Shown: positions 47,101 through 58,199, counted from the first letter of the stretch. The stretch is 64,000 nucleotides of DNA from Dactylorhiza incarnata (GCA_033032865.1 JAWHQI010000170.1:2601001-2665000), one strand, 5' to 3'. The notes: generated by a model from the letters alone, not told the origin. Translations and numbers: made by a program.

Positions 47101-50100
47101 AGGTGAGGCTACCCAAATACATCAAAATAAATGCAAAGATAGTAAAATAATATATCAAATCGATTCGCAACGCGAATCCGGACACATATGTGGAGTCTGA
47201 TCGTCGATTCGGGCACGCCATATATGGTAAGTCGCCAAATCAGCCCCGAATGGGCCCAAAACTCGTCCTCGCCTCTGCTCCGCATCAGACTTCACCTTAG
47301 ACTGTGAAGCTTGTCAATATAACAAACATCATCGTACTTCTTTTCCTTCTAAACAATGTAAATGTTCTATTCGTCATTTTGATCTTGTTCATTCGGACAT
47401 TTTGGGGTCCTAGTCCCACCAAGTCTGCACTTTGTAACTTTTATTAATGATTTCTCTAGATGTACTTGAGTATATTTTTTAAATAAACATTCTAAACTGT
47501 TTTCTGTCTTCTCAAAATTTTATAATAAAATTCGCACTCAATTCGGTATGCCACTAAAAATTATTCAAACTAATAATGCGAAAGAATATATGAGCCAACA
47601 ATTCTTATCTTCCTACACCTCCAACGGTTTTATTCACTAGACCAGTTGTGTGCATACGTCTCAACAAAATGGAGTGGCCGAGAGAAAAAAAATTGTCATC
47701 TACTCGATGTCACTCAGTGAGTGCTTTAAATTGTCTCAACAAGATTTGCATATGTTGTTTATCGACCTTGAGAAGGCTTATGATAGGGTTCCAAGAGAGG
47801 TCTTATGAAGAGTCATAGAAAAGAGATGTGTAAATGCATCATACATTGGCATAATCAAAGATATGTATATAAATTCAGTGGCAGAGGGTGATGACATCTG
47901 GAGAATTAAGCAAGGAATTCCATATCACTGTTGGCTTACATCAAGGGTCAGCTTTAAGCCCTATCTCTTTACCCTTATCTTGGATGAGCTCACAAGACAT
48001 ATCCAACAAGCAATACCTTGGTGATTATTGTTTGCGGATGATATTGTTTCGGTCGATGAGACGCGTGAAGGTGTAAACGCGAAACTTGAATCTTGGCGAC
48101 ACACTTTAGAAAAGAAGGGTTTTAGGTTGAGCGGGACAAAGACAGAGTATGTGGAGCTTAAATTTAGCAGTGCAAGAAGAACGGATGAGTCCGTTATTAA
48201 GTTGGGTGATCAAGATATTTCATGCAGTGAGTACTTTAAATATTTGGGATCGATAGTTCAAAAAGATGGAGGTGTAGATAAAGATATGATACATAGAATC
48301 CAAGCAGGTTGGTTGAAGTGAAGAAGCGCGCCAGGGATCTTATGTGATCGTAAAGTACATTAAAACTTAAAGGCAAGTTTTACCGTACTGCAATTAGACC
48401 AGTGATGCACTACGGTTCTGAGTGTTGGGCAGTGAATTGTCTACATGAGCAAAAAATGGGAATTGCGGAGATGAGAATGCTTAGGTGGATGTGTGGACAC
48501 ACGAGACTAGATAAAATTAGGAATGAATGTATTAGGGATAAGACATGAGTGACACCAATTGTAGAGAAGATGAGAGAAACTAGACTAAGATGGTTCAGAC
48601 ACGTACAAAGGATACCATTAGAGGCACCAGTTAGGCGTTGTGAAAGTTTAGTCACTAGGCATGTTAAACGGGGGAGGGGTAGACCAATAAAGACTTGGAA
48701 TGAAATAATAAGGAAAGACATTATGTACTTAGGCATTAGTGAGATGACTAAAGATAGGACACAATGGCGACAAAGGATCAATATAGCCTACCCCATTATA
48801 GTGGGATAAAGACTTGAGTGTTGTTGTTGTACTCGATGTCACTCAGACACTCTTGTGTCAGATGAATGCCCCCCGCTCTTGTTTCTTAATTAACCAATTA
48901 CCTTCTTCTCTCCTTCAGGGTAAGACCCCCTTCTCCCTTCTATATCTGACCAGTACACTTTTTCCCATCACCCCGCGTGTGTTTGGTTGTACTATTTTCG
49001 TCCACACTCCTGCATCTAGCCGTGATAAACTCTCCGCTCGCGCCACCAAATGTATCATTGTGGGGTACTCTCCGACTCAAAAGGGATATTATTGTTTCGA
49101 TCCTATCTCCAAACGACAGTTTGTCTCTGTTGACGTCACCTTTTTTGAGTCTAACCCTTATTTTTCTGAAAACGGAGAGATTCTCTCTCGATATCCCGTC
49201 TCCTCTCTCTACCACCTCTCATCCTTCCACCTCTATTTCATCGTTCCATATCATTCATGCTCCTTCCCCTGATATCCCGCAGCTAACACCAACTATTGCA
49301 TGTGTTCCTCCTATTTCACTATTTTCATATCATCATCATCGACGTCCTGCTTCCTCGCCTGCCCTCGCTCCTTCCACTCCAGAGTCCTCGCCGACAGCTC
49401 CCAGGCCAACGCTTTCCTCTTCGGAAGGTTCCAACACTTCGGTATGCGCAGACTTGGATCTCCTCATTGCTTTGCGCAGAGGGGTAAGGGGGAGCACACA
49501 ACACCCTCTTACTAACGTTGTCTCATATGTCAATTTCAATCCCACTTACAGCAAGTTTACATGGGCACTCTCTACCACCAGTGTTCCGACTACACATGAA
49601 GAAGCTCTTTGTATACCTTGCTGGAAAGGCCATGGATGAGGAAATTTCTGCCTTACAATCATGAAGCACCTGGACCCTTGTCCCTACCCCCTCAGAAGGA
49701 GATGTTGTCGAGTGTCGTTAGGTCTTTGTCATCAAGTTTCTCCCGGACAACACTGTGGGTTGGTCCAAGGCTCAGCTTATTGCAAAAGGATTCACCCAGA
49801 CCTATGGTGTTAATTGTTTTGACATATTCTCTCTGATTTTCCGTATTAACACTATTATGGTCCTCTTCTCTTTTGCCGTCAACCTGAATTGGCAAATATC
49901 TCAACTTAATGGTAAAAATTCCTTCCTCTATGGTGACTTACACGAAGTAGTCTACATGGAGCAAACTCCTGGTTATGTTGCTCAGGGGGAGTCTCAGGTG
50001 TGTAAGCTTAGGAAGGCCATCTATGATCTCAAACAAAGCTCTCGCCCATGGTTTGACAAGTTCAGTCAGGTTGTCACTTCTATTGGTTTTCCAGAAGCAA

Positions 50101-53100
50101 TGATGATCACACCATTTTTAGACGGAAAATCAACCACGGTCTAGTTATTCTCGTTGTCTACATCGACGACATTCTTCTTACTAGAAATGACTCCTCTGGA
50201 ATAGACAAAACAAAGAGACATCTTCGGGAGCATTTTGTTACCCCAAGTCTTTTAAAAGTGTTTACAATGAGCACTATGTTTGTTCCCTCGAATAAGGAGT
50301 TGGCCGCGTCTTCACCAAACCAGTCTCTTCCTCTTTTTAGATATTTGTGTCAATATGAGAATGATCGATATATATGCTCCAGCTTGAGGAAGAGCGTTAA
50401 AGCCCAAGATCAAAAGCCTACAAAAGGGCTCATTGTATTTTATTCCTCCTTGTATCTAGTCGCAAATCTCTAATATGTATTTACTTATTCCTCCTCTACT
50501 CTATATAAAAAGGGAACTCTCATGTAATATTTTTTTTTCTTTGGAATAATAATTTTTTTTATTTCAAACCCTCGCAAAACTCAAACTACTTTTTGTTACT
50601 TGGTACCATGCCAATTTGTTGCAAGGAAACCACTGCGGCAGCCAGCTTGAAAACAAAATTCAAAGCTTGGGCACCCATTTTAAATCATGTAACGAAAACA
50701 GTGTTGTAACTTACATATGACAGTAAGAATATCATAGCTCGCCAAAAAAATTGGACTGGAACTTTTTATCTCAACAAAGCCTACTAGAGATGAATACCAA
50801 GCAACAATCATGAGAGCAATTCAAGAATAAGCCAGAAAAAGGGTGGAAATGCTGAATTTGTGGCGGAATAAGTAATAACAAAGAAAACAGTCCAAGTTTT
50901 CACTCATTCAAGATCACATTGATGAGACCACAATTAAACTACAATCATATGAAGCATTGACTTTCCTTTTCAATCGCATCTCAGTACATTTTTGGTGAAT
51001 ATGAGCTTCATTTAATCCCAAGCTCAATTGGTGTCTGATTTGAGCTCTCGTGCAAAAGTTCCATCTCAATGGAAGAAAACCCTAATTTTGACTGCACTTT
51101 GAACTATTGATTTTACATAAATGTAACCACTAAGGTTTATGATGAAGCCTAGAATTAATTGATCTCGGAACATGCATGTTCACTTCAAATCTTACTATAA
51201 AAATTCTGCCTGTTACAATCTAAGATGGAAATTGAATGTCACAAATCTAGATAAAACTAGGAGGGTGTTATATGCTGGTAGTTGAAGTTTTGGAAGATAG
51301 GATACAGTCCAAGTGATTCATAGTAATTCACCTTCGCCTTTCCACTGGCTTAATCTCGTTATTAATGGTATCACTGTACAAATGATAAATAAGGTAAAAG
51401 CTAGTAGATCTATCCATTTAAAATAACAACAAAGATACTTTTCCTTCAAAAATTTGGGTATTTCATTAATTAATATTCAGATACAACTTTGTAACATTAG
51501 CAGCAATTCATTTCAATTATTTTCTCATTTACCTCCGACCAGATATGTTACCACTCAGAATTGCAACCTTGGATCTGAGAGAGGAGGGGAAGAGAGGAAG
51601 AGGGAGGGAGGAAAATAACCACTAGGGTTTCCACTTTTCAGAATACTATCAAAGATACCGATTACAATGCCCCTGGGGGTTTATATAACACCTCCGGTCC
51701 GAATACAAAAAGAAAGATACACTCGTCTTAATTATTTCCCGCCGACGTGTCACTAGCGGGCCTTTCGTGATGCTTGTATACCCGCCACACTGGAGGACAT
51801 CCCTCTCATTCCTCTGCGTCCGTAACAAGATATGTTTACCTCCCTACCAACTTTTATCACAAGGAACAATGCAATAGACATTTACATCCGTAAGTTTTCA
51901 TATTCACCACCTAAAATAAAGCCGCGCTTGAAATATCTTGACCTGGTTTTTGATAAGAACATAACATTCCAATTACTTTCATTTGTGTAAGGGACAATTA
52001 GAGAACAAAATTCAACCAAAGCCCAAGATATTCAACTTATCATAATCCACCAAAGATATTGTTATACTTACTCCATTCCCATTCCTGGCCATTTTTTGTT
52101 GTTCAAACATCATAAGCCTTTATTTCCATTTGTTCATATGGAGTGTGTTACGGAGGAGGACGAAGCGGAACAGGAGGGGGCCTCGACATCATGGCGAGTA
52201 TACTCGAGAAAGAAGAAGTCGGATTTCGGGACCGCGTATATTCCGGGCGGCAGGATAGTGGTGTAACTAGCCATGCTTGATTATCTTATTATTACATTTT
52301 CAATTATTTACACTTTTGCCATTATGTGAGGGTATATCAACCCCACAATGTTATATTGTCTTTTATCTTGGAACTTCGATTTAGAAATAAAGATTGGAGC
52401 CTAGGGCTGGCCAAGGAATCATTCCTTGGAGATTTCTCTTATCCCATTATTCCCTCTCCCAACCGCCGCACCCTACGGGGCAGTAGAGTGTTTCCTTAGT
52501 TGTTTTAGCAAATCATTTTGAGCAACTTCTATCTTTAGGTTTACGTCTTCTCGTTCTCAACACTCAACAATAATTGTATCTACTGGCCAAGCGGTTAATG
52601 TTCCAATAAAAGCAATTCTTTCGCACCTCAAATAGTGCCTTCAGATGCAAACTCAAACAACACACCAACAAACTGTTGAGAATAGTCCAACATTGAGAAA
52701 CGAATACAGCCTCAAACATAATACAGACCGCAGACCGCTCCATCTACAACCGGTTGATTTTAGGTAGAATGTTTGAGTTTTAAGATGGTATCAGAGCAGA
52801 ATAGGGCTTCATTTGGCACGGCTTATTTGCTCCGGTGAGTTTGGTCAAAAACGTCATTATCATAGAATGTATGTTTGGCAAGACAAAGGTTATGACCGCT
52901 ACCCAAGAAAATGAACTAGTTTTGAGCATAAAATGCATGAATTTTTTTAGGTGAGGTCGGGCGTTCACGAACGACGGTTCATGACCATCGCGTTCACGAC
53001 CGCCGCCGCCGCGCCAAACGAAACCTAGATCTAACGGCCCACTCGCACAGGCAACTAATTAAAAATTTATATTGTCTGTGTGTTGGAGGACAGATCCTGC

Positions 53101-53501
53101 ATGTGAGCAGATGTGTTGAAAATAGTCTCACATCAGAAAACCAATGCAACCATGTGCACTTAATAGAAATCACAGGCCCATGCAAACAATTTTACATATA
53201 AAAATACATTTCATTCCGCTTCATATAAAGCAGACATATTTATTCAGAAATTGAAACAAAATCATCGCCCTCTCCACATAGCAACTGCAGACAAAAAAGT
53301 ATGACAAATACTATAAACCAACGAGATATAAAATCAGCATGCAAAATTTGGGGAGGAGTCGAGTTCATGAAGCAAGCGTCCTAATTATAATGCTAACTTC
53401 ATCAATAAGAACAATTAAAACAGAAAATTACAAATAAGATACGTACCTTTCGGAAGAGAAACATCTTCCTTTGATTTCCCGACTATATCCATTGGCTCCA
53501 T
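35127..53501 (-). CDS. DR1: Dr1 homolog, NC2-beta histone-fold repressor subunit
   Basis: Dr1 pairs with NC2-alpha/DRAP1 through a histone fold, binds TBP on DNA and blocks TFIIA/TFIIB entry in the nucleus. Five exons on the minus strand, 53447-53501, 37586-37675, 36495-36589, 35384-35452 and 35127-35297, give 159 residues, the same length as Arabidopsis Dr1. Exon 1 encodes MEPMDIVGKSKEDVSLPK. Exons 2-4 carry the histone fold (MLPPDVRVARDTQDLL, EFINLVSSEANDVC, KRTIAPEHVLKAL, VLGFGDYIEEVYAAYEQHK). Exon 5 has the plant-specific MTEEEAAAEQQRMFAEARAR. All junctions are GT-AG and keep frame. The start is set by homology; an upstream in-frame ATG (53603) would add 34 unrelated residues. Intron 1 is about 15.8 kb and full of retrotransposons. 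Nothing suggests a broken gene. Confidence 0.94.
35925..36139. mobile_element. MITE family A, copy 1 (Dr1 intron 3)
   Basis: Inverted ends GGCTCCGTTTGGC and GGGCTCCGTTTAG. The interior contains GTTCATAACCAC.G in both orientations. 215 bp. Three related copies lie in the window. Confidence 0.78.
37259..37429. mobile_element. MITE family A, copy 2 (Dr1 intron 2)
   Basis: Opposite orientation to copy 1; shares GTCATAGAATGTATGTTTGG, ACTAGTTTTGAACATAAAAG and the end TGCCAAACGGAGCC. Its left end is rearranged: GCTACAACCGTGCCAAACGG also occurs in direct orientation at 37231. Confidence 0.75.
41340..42075 (+). pseudogene. Decayed Ty3/gypsy gag
   Basis: Plus-strand fragments read as a gag core in broken frames: a leucine-rich N-part, then KKVVERHCEVHQTGLIKVYI, then a FIELITHVPHLPPD stretch and GLDPHIR-like residues, matching the order of the retrotransposon gag domain. 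Several stops and frame changes. No pol was found next to it. Confidence 0.5.
43930..44250 (-). pseudogene. Copia integrase C-terminal fragment
   Basis: On the minus strand SLDFKVPDEVWTGKKVN recalls the copia P-x-E-x-W-x-G-K motif, and further on METILYKNKASIEGD recalls the V-x-F-x-E...K-D-K segment. Frames are broken. It is unrelated in orientation to the copia element to its right. Confidence 0.55.
44497..45952 (+). pseudogene. Copia gag, zinc knuckle, protease and pre-integrase
   Basis: KLTGPNY (gag start region) near 44640; CSHCERLGHLVERC (C-x2-C-x4-H-x4-C) near 45300-45340; protease WLIDSGATNHMIGNP near 45500-45545; the pre-integrase H-x-RLGH motif WHRRLGHTSLRLL near 45880-45920. At least two frame changes. 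It is cut at 45952 by the solo LTR. Confidence 0.85.
45948..47292. mobile_element. Solo LTR, 1335 bp, TSD GACTT
   Basis: Element 45953-47287 starts TGACGCAGG, ends CCGCATCA, and GACTT stands on both sides; removing it restores the copia order. It is the sibling of the LTR split at 760/14851. A TATTTATAATAAAA promoter-like stretch lies near 47042. No internal region, so it probably arose by LTR-LTR recombination. Confidence 0.85.
47288..47717 (+). pseudogene. Copia integrase N-terminal part
   Basis: CEACQYNKHHRTSF continues the integrase zinc region (H-H-C-C), then HFDLVHSDILG and, near 47665-47690, QQNGVAER, the usual motif between the second Asp and Glu. Several stops. The LINE interrupts it at 47717. 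Confidence 0.8.
47702..48846 (+). mobile_element. RTE-type LINE, 5'-truncated, TSD of 16 bp
   Basis: Body 47718-48830, flanked by ACTCGATGTCACTCAG (47702-47717 and 48831-48846). It starts inside the RT (FIDLEKAYDRVPREV), keeps the catalytic box LFADDIVSVDE near 48030 and the downstream KYLGSIVQKDGG, and ends with the RTE C-terminal RWFRHVQRIPLEAPVRR segment and a GTTGTTGTTGT tail. Stops and frame changes make it dead. A related piece is at 55262-55506. Confidence 0.9.
48847..50394 (+). pseudogene. Copia integrase end and reverse transcriptase
   Basis: RVFGCTIFVHTP, KCIIVGYSPTQKGY (the copia K-C-x-F-V-G-Y motif) and FVSVDVTFFE lie at 48970-49150. A Ser/Pro-rich linker follows, then RT with QLIAKGFTQTYGVNCFDIFS (about 49770), QLNGKNSFLYGDL, CKLRKAIYDLKQ and the catalytic YIDDILLTRND near 50157-50185. 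After about 50250 the RNase H part is missing. Confidence 0.82.
50395..50600 (+). repeat. Probable copia 3' LTR
   Basis: It follows a purine-rich AGCTTGAGGAAGAGCG. It starts with a mutated TGTTAAAG-like end and contains ACTCTATATAAAAAGG (TATA region) near 50501. The right border is uncertain because no 5' LTR is available for comparison. Confidence 0.5.
51541..51832 (-). mobile_element. Solo LTR, 282 bp, TSD AGATA
   Basis: Element 51546-51827 has inverted ends TGTTAC...GTAACA and exact AGATA repeats on both sides. A TTATATAAA promoter-like motif on the minus strand near 51680 suggests minus orientation. Copia-sized. Confidence 0.75.
52804..53025. mobile_element. MITE family A, copy 3 (Dr1 intron 1)
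   Basis: Begins GGGCTTCATTTGGCACGG, ends CCAAACGAAACC, with the same interior blocks as copy 2. Confidence 0.75.
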
Positions 53502-54373
53502 ATCTGCCTTAAAACAAGGATCCAACAGATATCGCGGGATGAAAACCCTAGCTGGGCGGAGGGAAAGGGCCGAAAGAGAGCAGAAACAGATTGGAGGAAA
53601 CAAAATTTAGGAAAAATGTAAGGAGATCAAGAAATCATCCGACCAAGTACCAGCGGCGGATCGATTGCAGAAATATTTTACAAAAAAAAAAGTCTTGCGC
53701 GGAGAGGGAGAGAGCCGGAGGAGGGGATCCGAGTTCTAAGCGCAGAAACTGGAAATTGCTTACAAAAAGGAGTTGCCACCCACTGAAGATCTAGATTCGT
53801 GCTAATGATACAATAGACGGTGATCCGTTATTAAAGCCCTAGTAACCTCCCTAGTGCTTTTATCCGGATTGGTAGAAGAACTAAATTACGAAATTAACCT
53901 TGTCAAATGTCAACTAGATGGGCACTTACTTGCAAGTTGCGCATCAATGGGTGGACTAAATTGTTGGTGCGAGTAACGCACCTAATATCAATGTGAGGAA
54001 CCTTCGATCTTGCCGTCTATTTCTGCTATTATGATTTTTTTGTGCATGATTGATCTAAAATACTATCAGTATTTAATATTATAGTATTATACAAATACAA
54101 CTGTATATTTTCGCAGATCATCTTAGTCGTTGGAATCATGATCATACGACTCTATTTGCTCCCGCATGATAAACTTTTTTTATCATTGTGCGTTACACGC
54201 ACCTAAATATCTCTCCAATGGGTGGGCATATGGGCCTGATTAATGGTACGAGTGATCGATGACAGCTCCAACCGTCGGTGAATACTTTTGATACGCAGCC
54301 GTTCCGCCCTTGTACACCCAAAGTGACATTGCACGGGATTCGCCCCCTGCAATATTGTCTTATGAGTGATATA
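53026..54373. other. Dr1 5' region and upstream DNA
   Basis: Holds exon 1 of Dr1 (53447-53501) and its presumed promoter on the right, which is purine-rich near 53580-53740. No clear TATA box was identified and no other gene is seen. Confidence 0.4.
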
Positions 54374-54542
54374 GGGTCTATTTGGCGTAGCGTTTTTGTC
54401 TGATGAGTTTGGACAAAAATATCATAATCATAAAATTTGTTTGACAAGACAGCGATTATTACACCAAGAAGAAAAAACTAATTTTGAATGTAAAAGTGGA
54501 TTGAGTTCCTTAGTTCATGAACGACTTCATGCCCATCATGTA
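54374..54542. mobile_element. MITE family A, copy 4, decayed
   Basis: GGGTCTATTTGGCGTAGCG, GAGTTTGGACAAAAA, AACTAATTTTGAATGTAAAAG and TTCATGAACGAC follow the family order. The right end is not recognisable. Confidence 0.6.
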
Positions 54543-54881
54543 TAGAAGACTAGCTAGCATTTCAGAAAAATTTATTAATAGTTTTTGCTTTAAGTTTTGT
54601 ATTTGATGAGACAACAAATTTTACATGACGAACTACAAATATATTGTCGCGTCAAGGTATGGTGTCCCTTCGTGCGCTCCACTCGAACAAAAATCAAATA
54701 CTATTACTGTCGTACCCTACAAATAGAAGGATCATGTACCGGTCGCAAGTATTTAGAAAACTGCATGTTTCTTCGTATAAGAAAATTTAAAATCGAACGA
54801 CTCTGAATCATTAGATGGTCCTATTTTAGTACCATGACCTTCCAATTTTTTATTTTTTAATATATTGTGGCTATATATCAA

Positions 54882-55120
54882 TGTTGTAGATATTGGACGA
54901 CATAAAGGTTTGAGTGAGAAAATGTCATGACATCGACAATGTCGTTTTTGAACATATCGTTCTATATATTTGCGTGAGTATTAAAAAATATATTTTTTTC
55001 ATTTCTTTTATGCGACAAAGCAGTAATATTTTATTTTGTGCTTCATTTTGTCCATCTTTCTAGGACTAATTTCGATGACTTACTTGTGTCGCTCTCATTC
55101 AGTGCTCTTTATATATACTT
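54882..55120. mobile_element. Diverged relative of the 13562 MITE
   Basis: ATGTTGTAGAT, GGACGACATAAAGGTTTGAG, GACATCGACA, then GCAGTAATATTTTATTTTGTG and CGCTCTCATTCAGTGCTCTTTAT follow, in order, the reverse complement of 13562-14152. The far end is lost. Confidence 0.65.
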
Positions 55121-55261
55121 AATATAAGTAAAATATGTTGTAATTGGTATGCGCCGCTAAATGTCTGCTAAGATTTGTCATTCAGATATCCCTCGAAACT
55201 TTGGTTAATATTATGAGGATAATATTACGAAGATAACATTACGAACATATAAATTAAGGTT

Positions 55262-55506
55262 TGCAGATGAAGTGGTACACATTCCTTCTCACATTGTCTT
55301 CTAGAATTTATGATTTTATTGTTTGTGGATGATATCATTTTGATTGATGAGACTTGCGATGGTGTAAACGCAAAATTTGAATCTTGACGAGACACTTTAG
55401 AAATGAAAGGTTTTAGGTTAAGCAGGCAAAGACGGAGTATATGGAGCTTAAATTTAGTAGTGCAAGAAGGAAGGATGACTTCGTTATTAAGTTAGGTGAT
55501 CAAGAT
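55262..55506 (+). pseudogene. RTE LINE RT fragment
   Basis: LLFVDDIILIDET (catalytic box, near 55320-55360) and GVNAKFES match the LINE at 48025-48215 closely at the DNA level. It is cut on the right by the LTR that begins at 55507. Confidence 0.78.
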
Positions 55507-57519
55507 TGATGTGCACTCGTAAAGATGATACGCGATGTGGTCTCACAAAATGTCCAGGCAGTGCATTCGGGCAGTGCGCTAATGAACATCACTCGCCTCA
55601 TTTGGTGGAGGAAATGGGGTTGACCAAGATAAATCCCACTATCCCCGTAAAGTCCCTCATCATGAGGTGCAAATTGTAAAATCTCACATCATGGGGTACA
55701 AATAATAAAATCCCTCATCATGGGGTGCAAATAGTAAAATCCCTCATCATGAAGTGCAATTAGTAAAATCCTCCAACATGTGGGTGTAAATAGTAAAATC
55801 ACACATCATGAGGTGCAAATAGTAAAATCCTTCAATACGGTCTGCGTATAGCAAATAATATGGTTATGGTGTGCGCATAATCATATCCGTCATATAAATA
55901 CATATCACTGCAAAACTATACAAACTGGTGTGCGCGTAGCTATATTCATGATAAGTGTGCGTATAACACATAAATTGGTCATGGTGTGCGGGTAGCCGCA
56001 TAACCACCCTAACCACCCATTTAATTACGAAAGTGTCACCCTCAAAAACTATAAATAGAACCCCAAGGCTTCTCTTTTTTCCATCTTCTCCTCCTCCATC
56101 TCTCCCCCCTTTTGAGACTTTCTCTCTCTCCGGCCGGGAAAATCCTCCTGCGGATTTTCTCTCTCCTCCTTCTTCCTTGCGCGCTCACAAGCGCGCCTCC
56201 TCCTCGTGGGGAAGTGGGCAAGCCCACTCCCTCCATGACCAACCGCCCTCGTCGGCCCACCCGCAACCATGTCGCACACTACCGCGTTGCGCTACCGCGC
56301 GGTAGCGCGCAGGCCGCCCCTTCACGGGGGCGCAGCCTAACCGCGCCCCCTTGGGGTGCGGCCAAGCCGCGCCCATAATGGGGTGCGGCCAAGCCGCACC
56401 CTTAGTGGGGTGCGGCCACGCCGCACCCTTAGTGGGGTGCGGCCAAGCCGCACCCTTAGTGGGGTACGGTCGAGCCCCCTCCACATGGAGGGGTTCGGGG
56501 GTGTCCGTCCTCTCCAGGCTCGCTGTGCGCCCTTTGGGCCCCGGATTTCACTCGGAGCGCTCCCGCGCTCGCAACGTGCTCAGAACGCCTCTAAGAGCGT
56601 TCGGAGCACTTCTGTGTTTGTTGTACGCTCAGAACGCCTCACAAAGCGACCGGGACGTTTTCTCCGATCGTTGCGCTCTCAGATCGCTTCCCCAGTTGCC
56701 TAGATTGCTTCTCCGTTCGTTGCGCGCTCAGAGCGCTTCTTAGTGCACTCAGCTCACTTTCTGTCTTTTCTGACTTCTCACATTTTGTCTTTCTAGCATA
56801 CTCACTTTTTGTCTTTCCAGTTTCTCAGATTTCAGGAACAGCTTGTCGTCTTTTCGCCTCCAGCAAAACTGCCCGAACTGCCCGAACTGCCCGAGGGGCA
56901 AGATGGTCAATTACGAAAAATGGCGATCCGTGTGCTCTGAACCGGAAAATATGATTCGTCCGCCAGGTGGTTACGGTGGTTACAACGGCAAAATTACCGG
57001 GCTACCCCCAGCCAAAGCTATAAAAGGAGCATCAGGGCTTCATTTGAACGGACCTTGCCTTCTGGACCCGGGAGAGCTTCTTGCAGACTTTCGCGGAATT
57101 CTCCTTCGGACCCGAAGATTTCCTTCTTCCCGAAAGGCGACTCAGCGCGCTCACTTTTGTTCTCCAGGGCGTTCTCACTATCGTTCTCCACCTTTCTCAG
57201 AAGGAGAAATGACTTAGTTTTTCTGGAGGTGGTTTGTCACCTTCGGAATTCTCTCTCTCTCTCTTTCTCTCTATTATTGTAACGAGCAGCGGCTTGTCAC
57301 GCTCGACTTCTAAGTCTCTAATTGTAACCCCCCAGAAGATAGTGAAAGTTTGGTCGGCACAGCTCCGACCACGTGGTTTTTTACCCTTTCCGGGTTTTCC
57401 ACGCTAAAAAGTCCCAGTGTAATCGACGAATCTCAAATTGAATGTTTGCGCGCTTGGTTCGCTCCCGAGCTAAGGTGGTTCAAGTAAACCGGTCTACCAA
57501 GAGCCCTAAGCGACCCACA
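55507..57519 (+). repeat. Left LTR, about 2.0 kb
   Basis: Begins TGATGTGCACTCG; matches 60495-61551 over its first kilobase. It contains a ~30-bp minisatellite (55640-55840, AAATAGTAAAATCCCTCATCATGG type) and a hairpin array (56353-56465). The end is set just before the primer-like site and is approximate. Confidence 0.78.
56353..56465. repeat. Array of GGTGCGGC-GCCGCACC hairpins (left LTR)
   Basis: Four to five near-identical units of about 27 bp, GGGGTGCGGCCAAGCCGCAC plus CCTTAGT, each a self-complementary stem-loop. The same array in diverged form is at 61350-61490. Confidence 0.88.
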
Positions 57520-57523
57520 ACTG

Positions 57524-57543
57524 TTTGGCGGCGTCTGTGGGAA
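57524..57543 (+). promoter_or_regulatory. Primer-binding-site-like sequence
   Basis: TTTGGCGGCGTCTGTGGGAA resembles the TTTGGCGCCGTCTGTGGGAA found after LTRs of many plant gypsy elements, with one difference. The tRNA was not identified. Confidence 0.6.
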
Positions 57544-58130
57544 TGGATTCCCAACTACCGAGCAATGGATTTCCGAATGCAGTGCCCGCTTCGCCTGAGT
57601 TCACGGAACCAGCGAGAGTGGACACCTCCCCCGAACTATCCTACGCATGCAGTTCCTCAATCCCTGAAGGCCGGGCGAAAAGAGTGCTCATCGATGCACC
57701 CATCCAGCCCCTGTGGATTGGATCAACTAGCAAGCAAGCCCCTCTCATAGCGGGGCATGATCCGAATGATATCACGCACCAGCAAAGGCGATCGCCCCTG
57801 TCAAAGTCAATTTTGGCATACCCAGTACCGTCATGGCTAAAGCTCCCGCACTTCAAGGAGTTCCACGGAGCAGAAGACCCGTATGTGCACGTTAATCAAT
57901 TCTTGATAAAGCTGCAAAATCTTCACCAAGATAATGTGCGGAGACGCCCTCCGCTGGTATCAATCTTTGCCAAATGGAGCGATTCACAACTTCACCGAGT
58001 TGTCCCAACTGTTCGTTGAATGGCATGAAGCGCGTGCATCGAGGATCCAAGAAGAAGAGCGGGAAGAGCCCGAGACGAACGAGTTGCCCCACCTAGGGGA
58101 AGTAGGACGAATCAAGCAGCAAGAAAAGAT
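57525..58130 (+). pseudogene. Tat-like gag, N-terminal and core pieces
   Basis: LPHFKEFHGAEDPYVHVNQF (about 57845-57905) is the usual start of the gag core (F.G..DP..H...F). The frame then shifts by one, and GDALRWYQSLPNGAIHNFTE and LSQLFVEWHE follow (about 57940-58025), the W-Y-x-S-L-P-x-G-x-I motif of Tat gag. After this the family pattern is lost. Confidence 0.78.
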
Positions 58131-58199
58131 CTACACAAGCTTTCATCAGGGGCGTCCCCGGGGATGGATGGACTTCGCCTTAGACGCGAGCATAAGTAA

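Larger units (their letters stand above)
44497..50600 (+). mobile_element. Ty1/copia element, 5'-eroded, twice interrupted
   Basis: Gag pieces (44497-45110), zinc knuckle, protease, pre-integrase and integrase pieces, RT and a likely 3' LTR run in order on the plus strand. A solo LTR (45953-47287) and an RTE LINE (47718-48830) each sit inside it with target duplications, so both are younger. Most frames carry stops. The 5' LTR and primer site were not found. A deletion after the RT active-site region (about 50250) removes RNase H. Confidence 0.85.
37676..53446 (-). other. Dr1 intron 1, 15.8 kb, transposon-filled
   Basis: Donor GTACGT (53446 downward) and acceptor TTTTCAG (ending 37676). Contents: gypsy gag relic, a minus-strand copia fragment, a plus-strand copia element split by a solo LTR and a LINE, a small solo LTR and one MITE. 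Stretches 37676-41340, 42080-43900 and 50600-51545 show no recognisable gene. Confidence 0.85.

Noticed and set aside
52147..52560. Possible further LTR (TGTTACGG ... CTCAACA)
   Set aside because: Ends look LTR-like but no matching target duplication was found.
53502..53603. N-terminal extension of Dr1 from an upstream ATG
   Set aside because: The 34 added residues have no counterpart in Dr1 proteins; MEPMDIVGK matches the known start.
56351..56743. Overlapping 130- and 115-codon open frames
   Set aside because: GC-rich LTR repeats; two frames open at once and the right LTR does not keep them.
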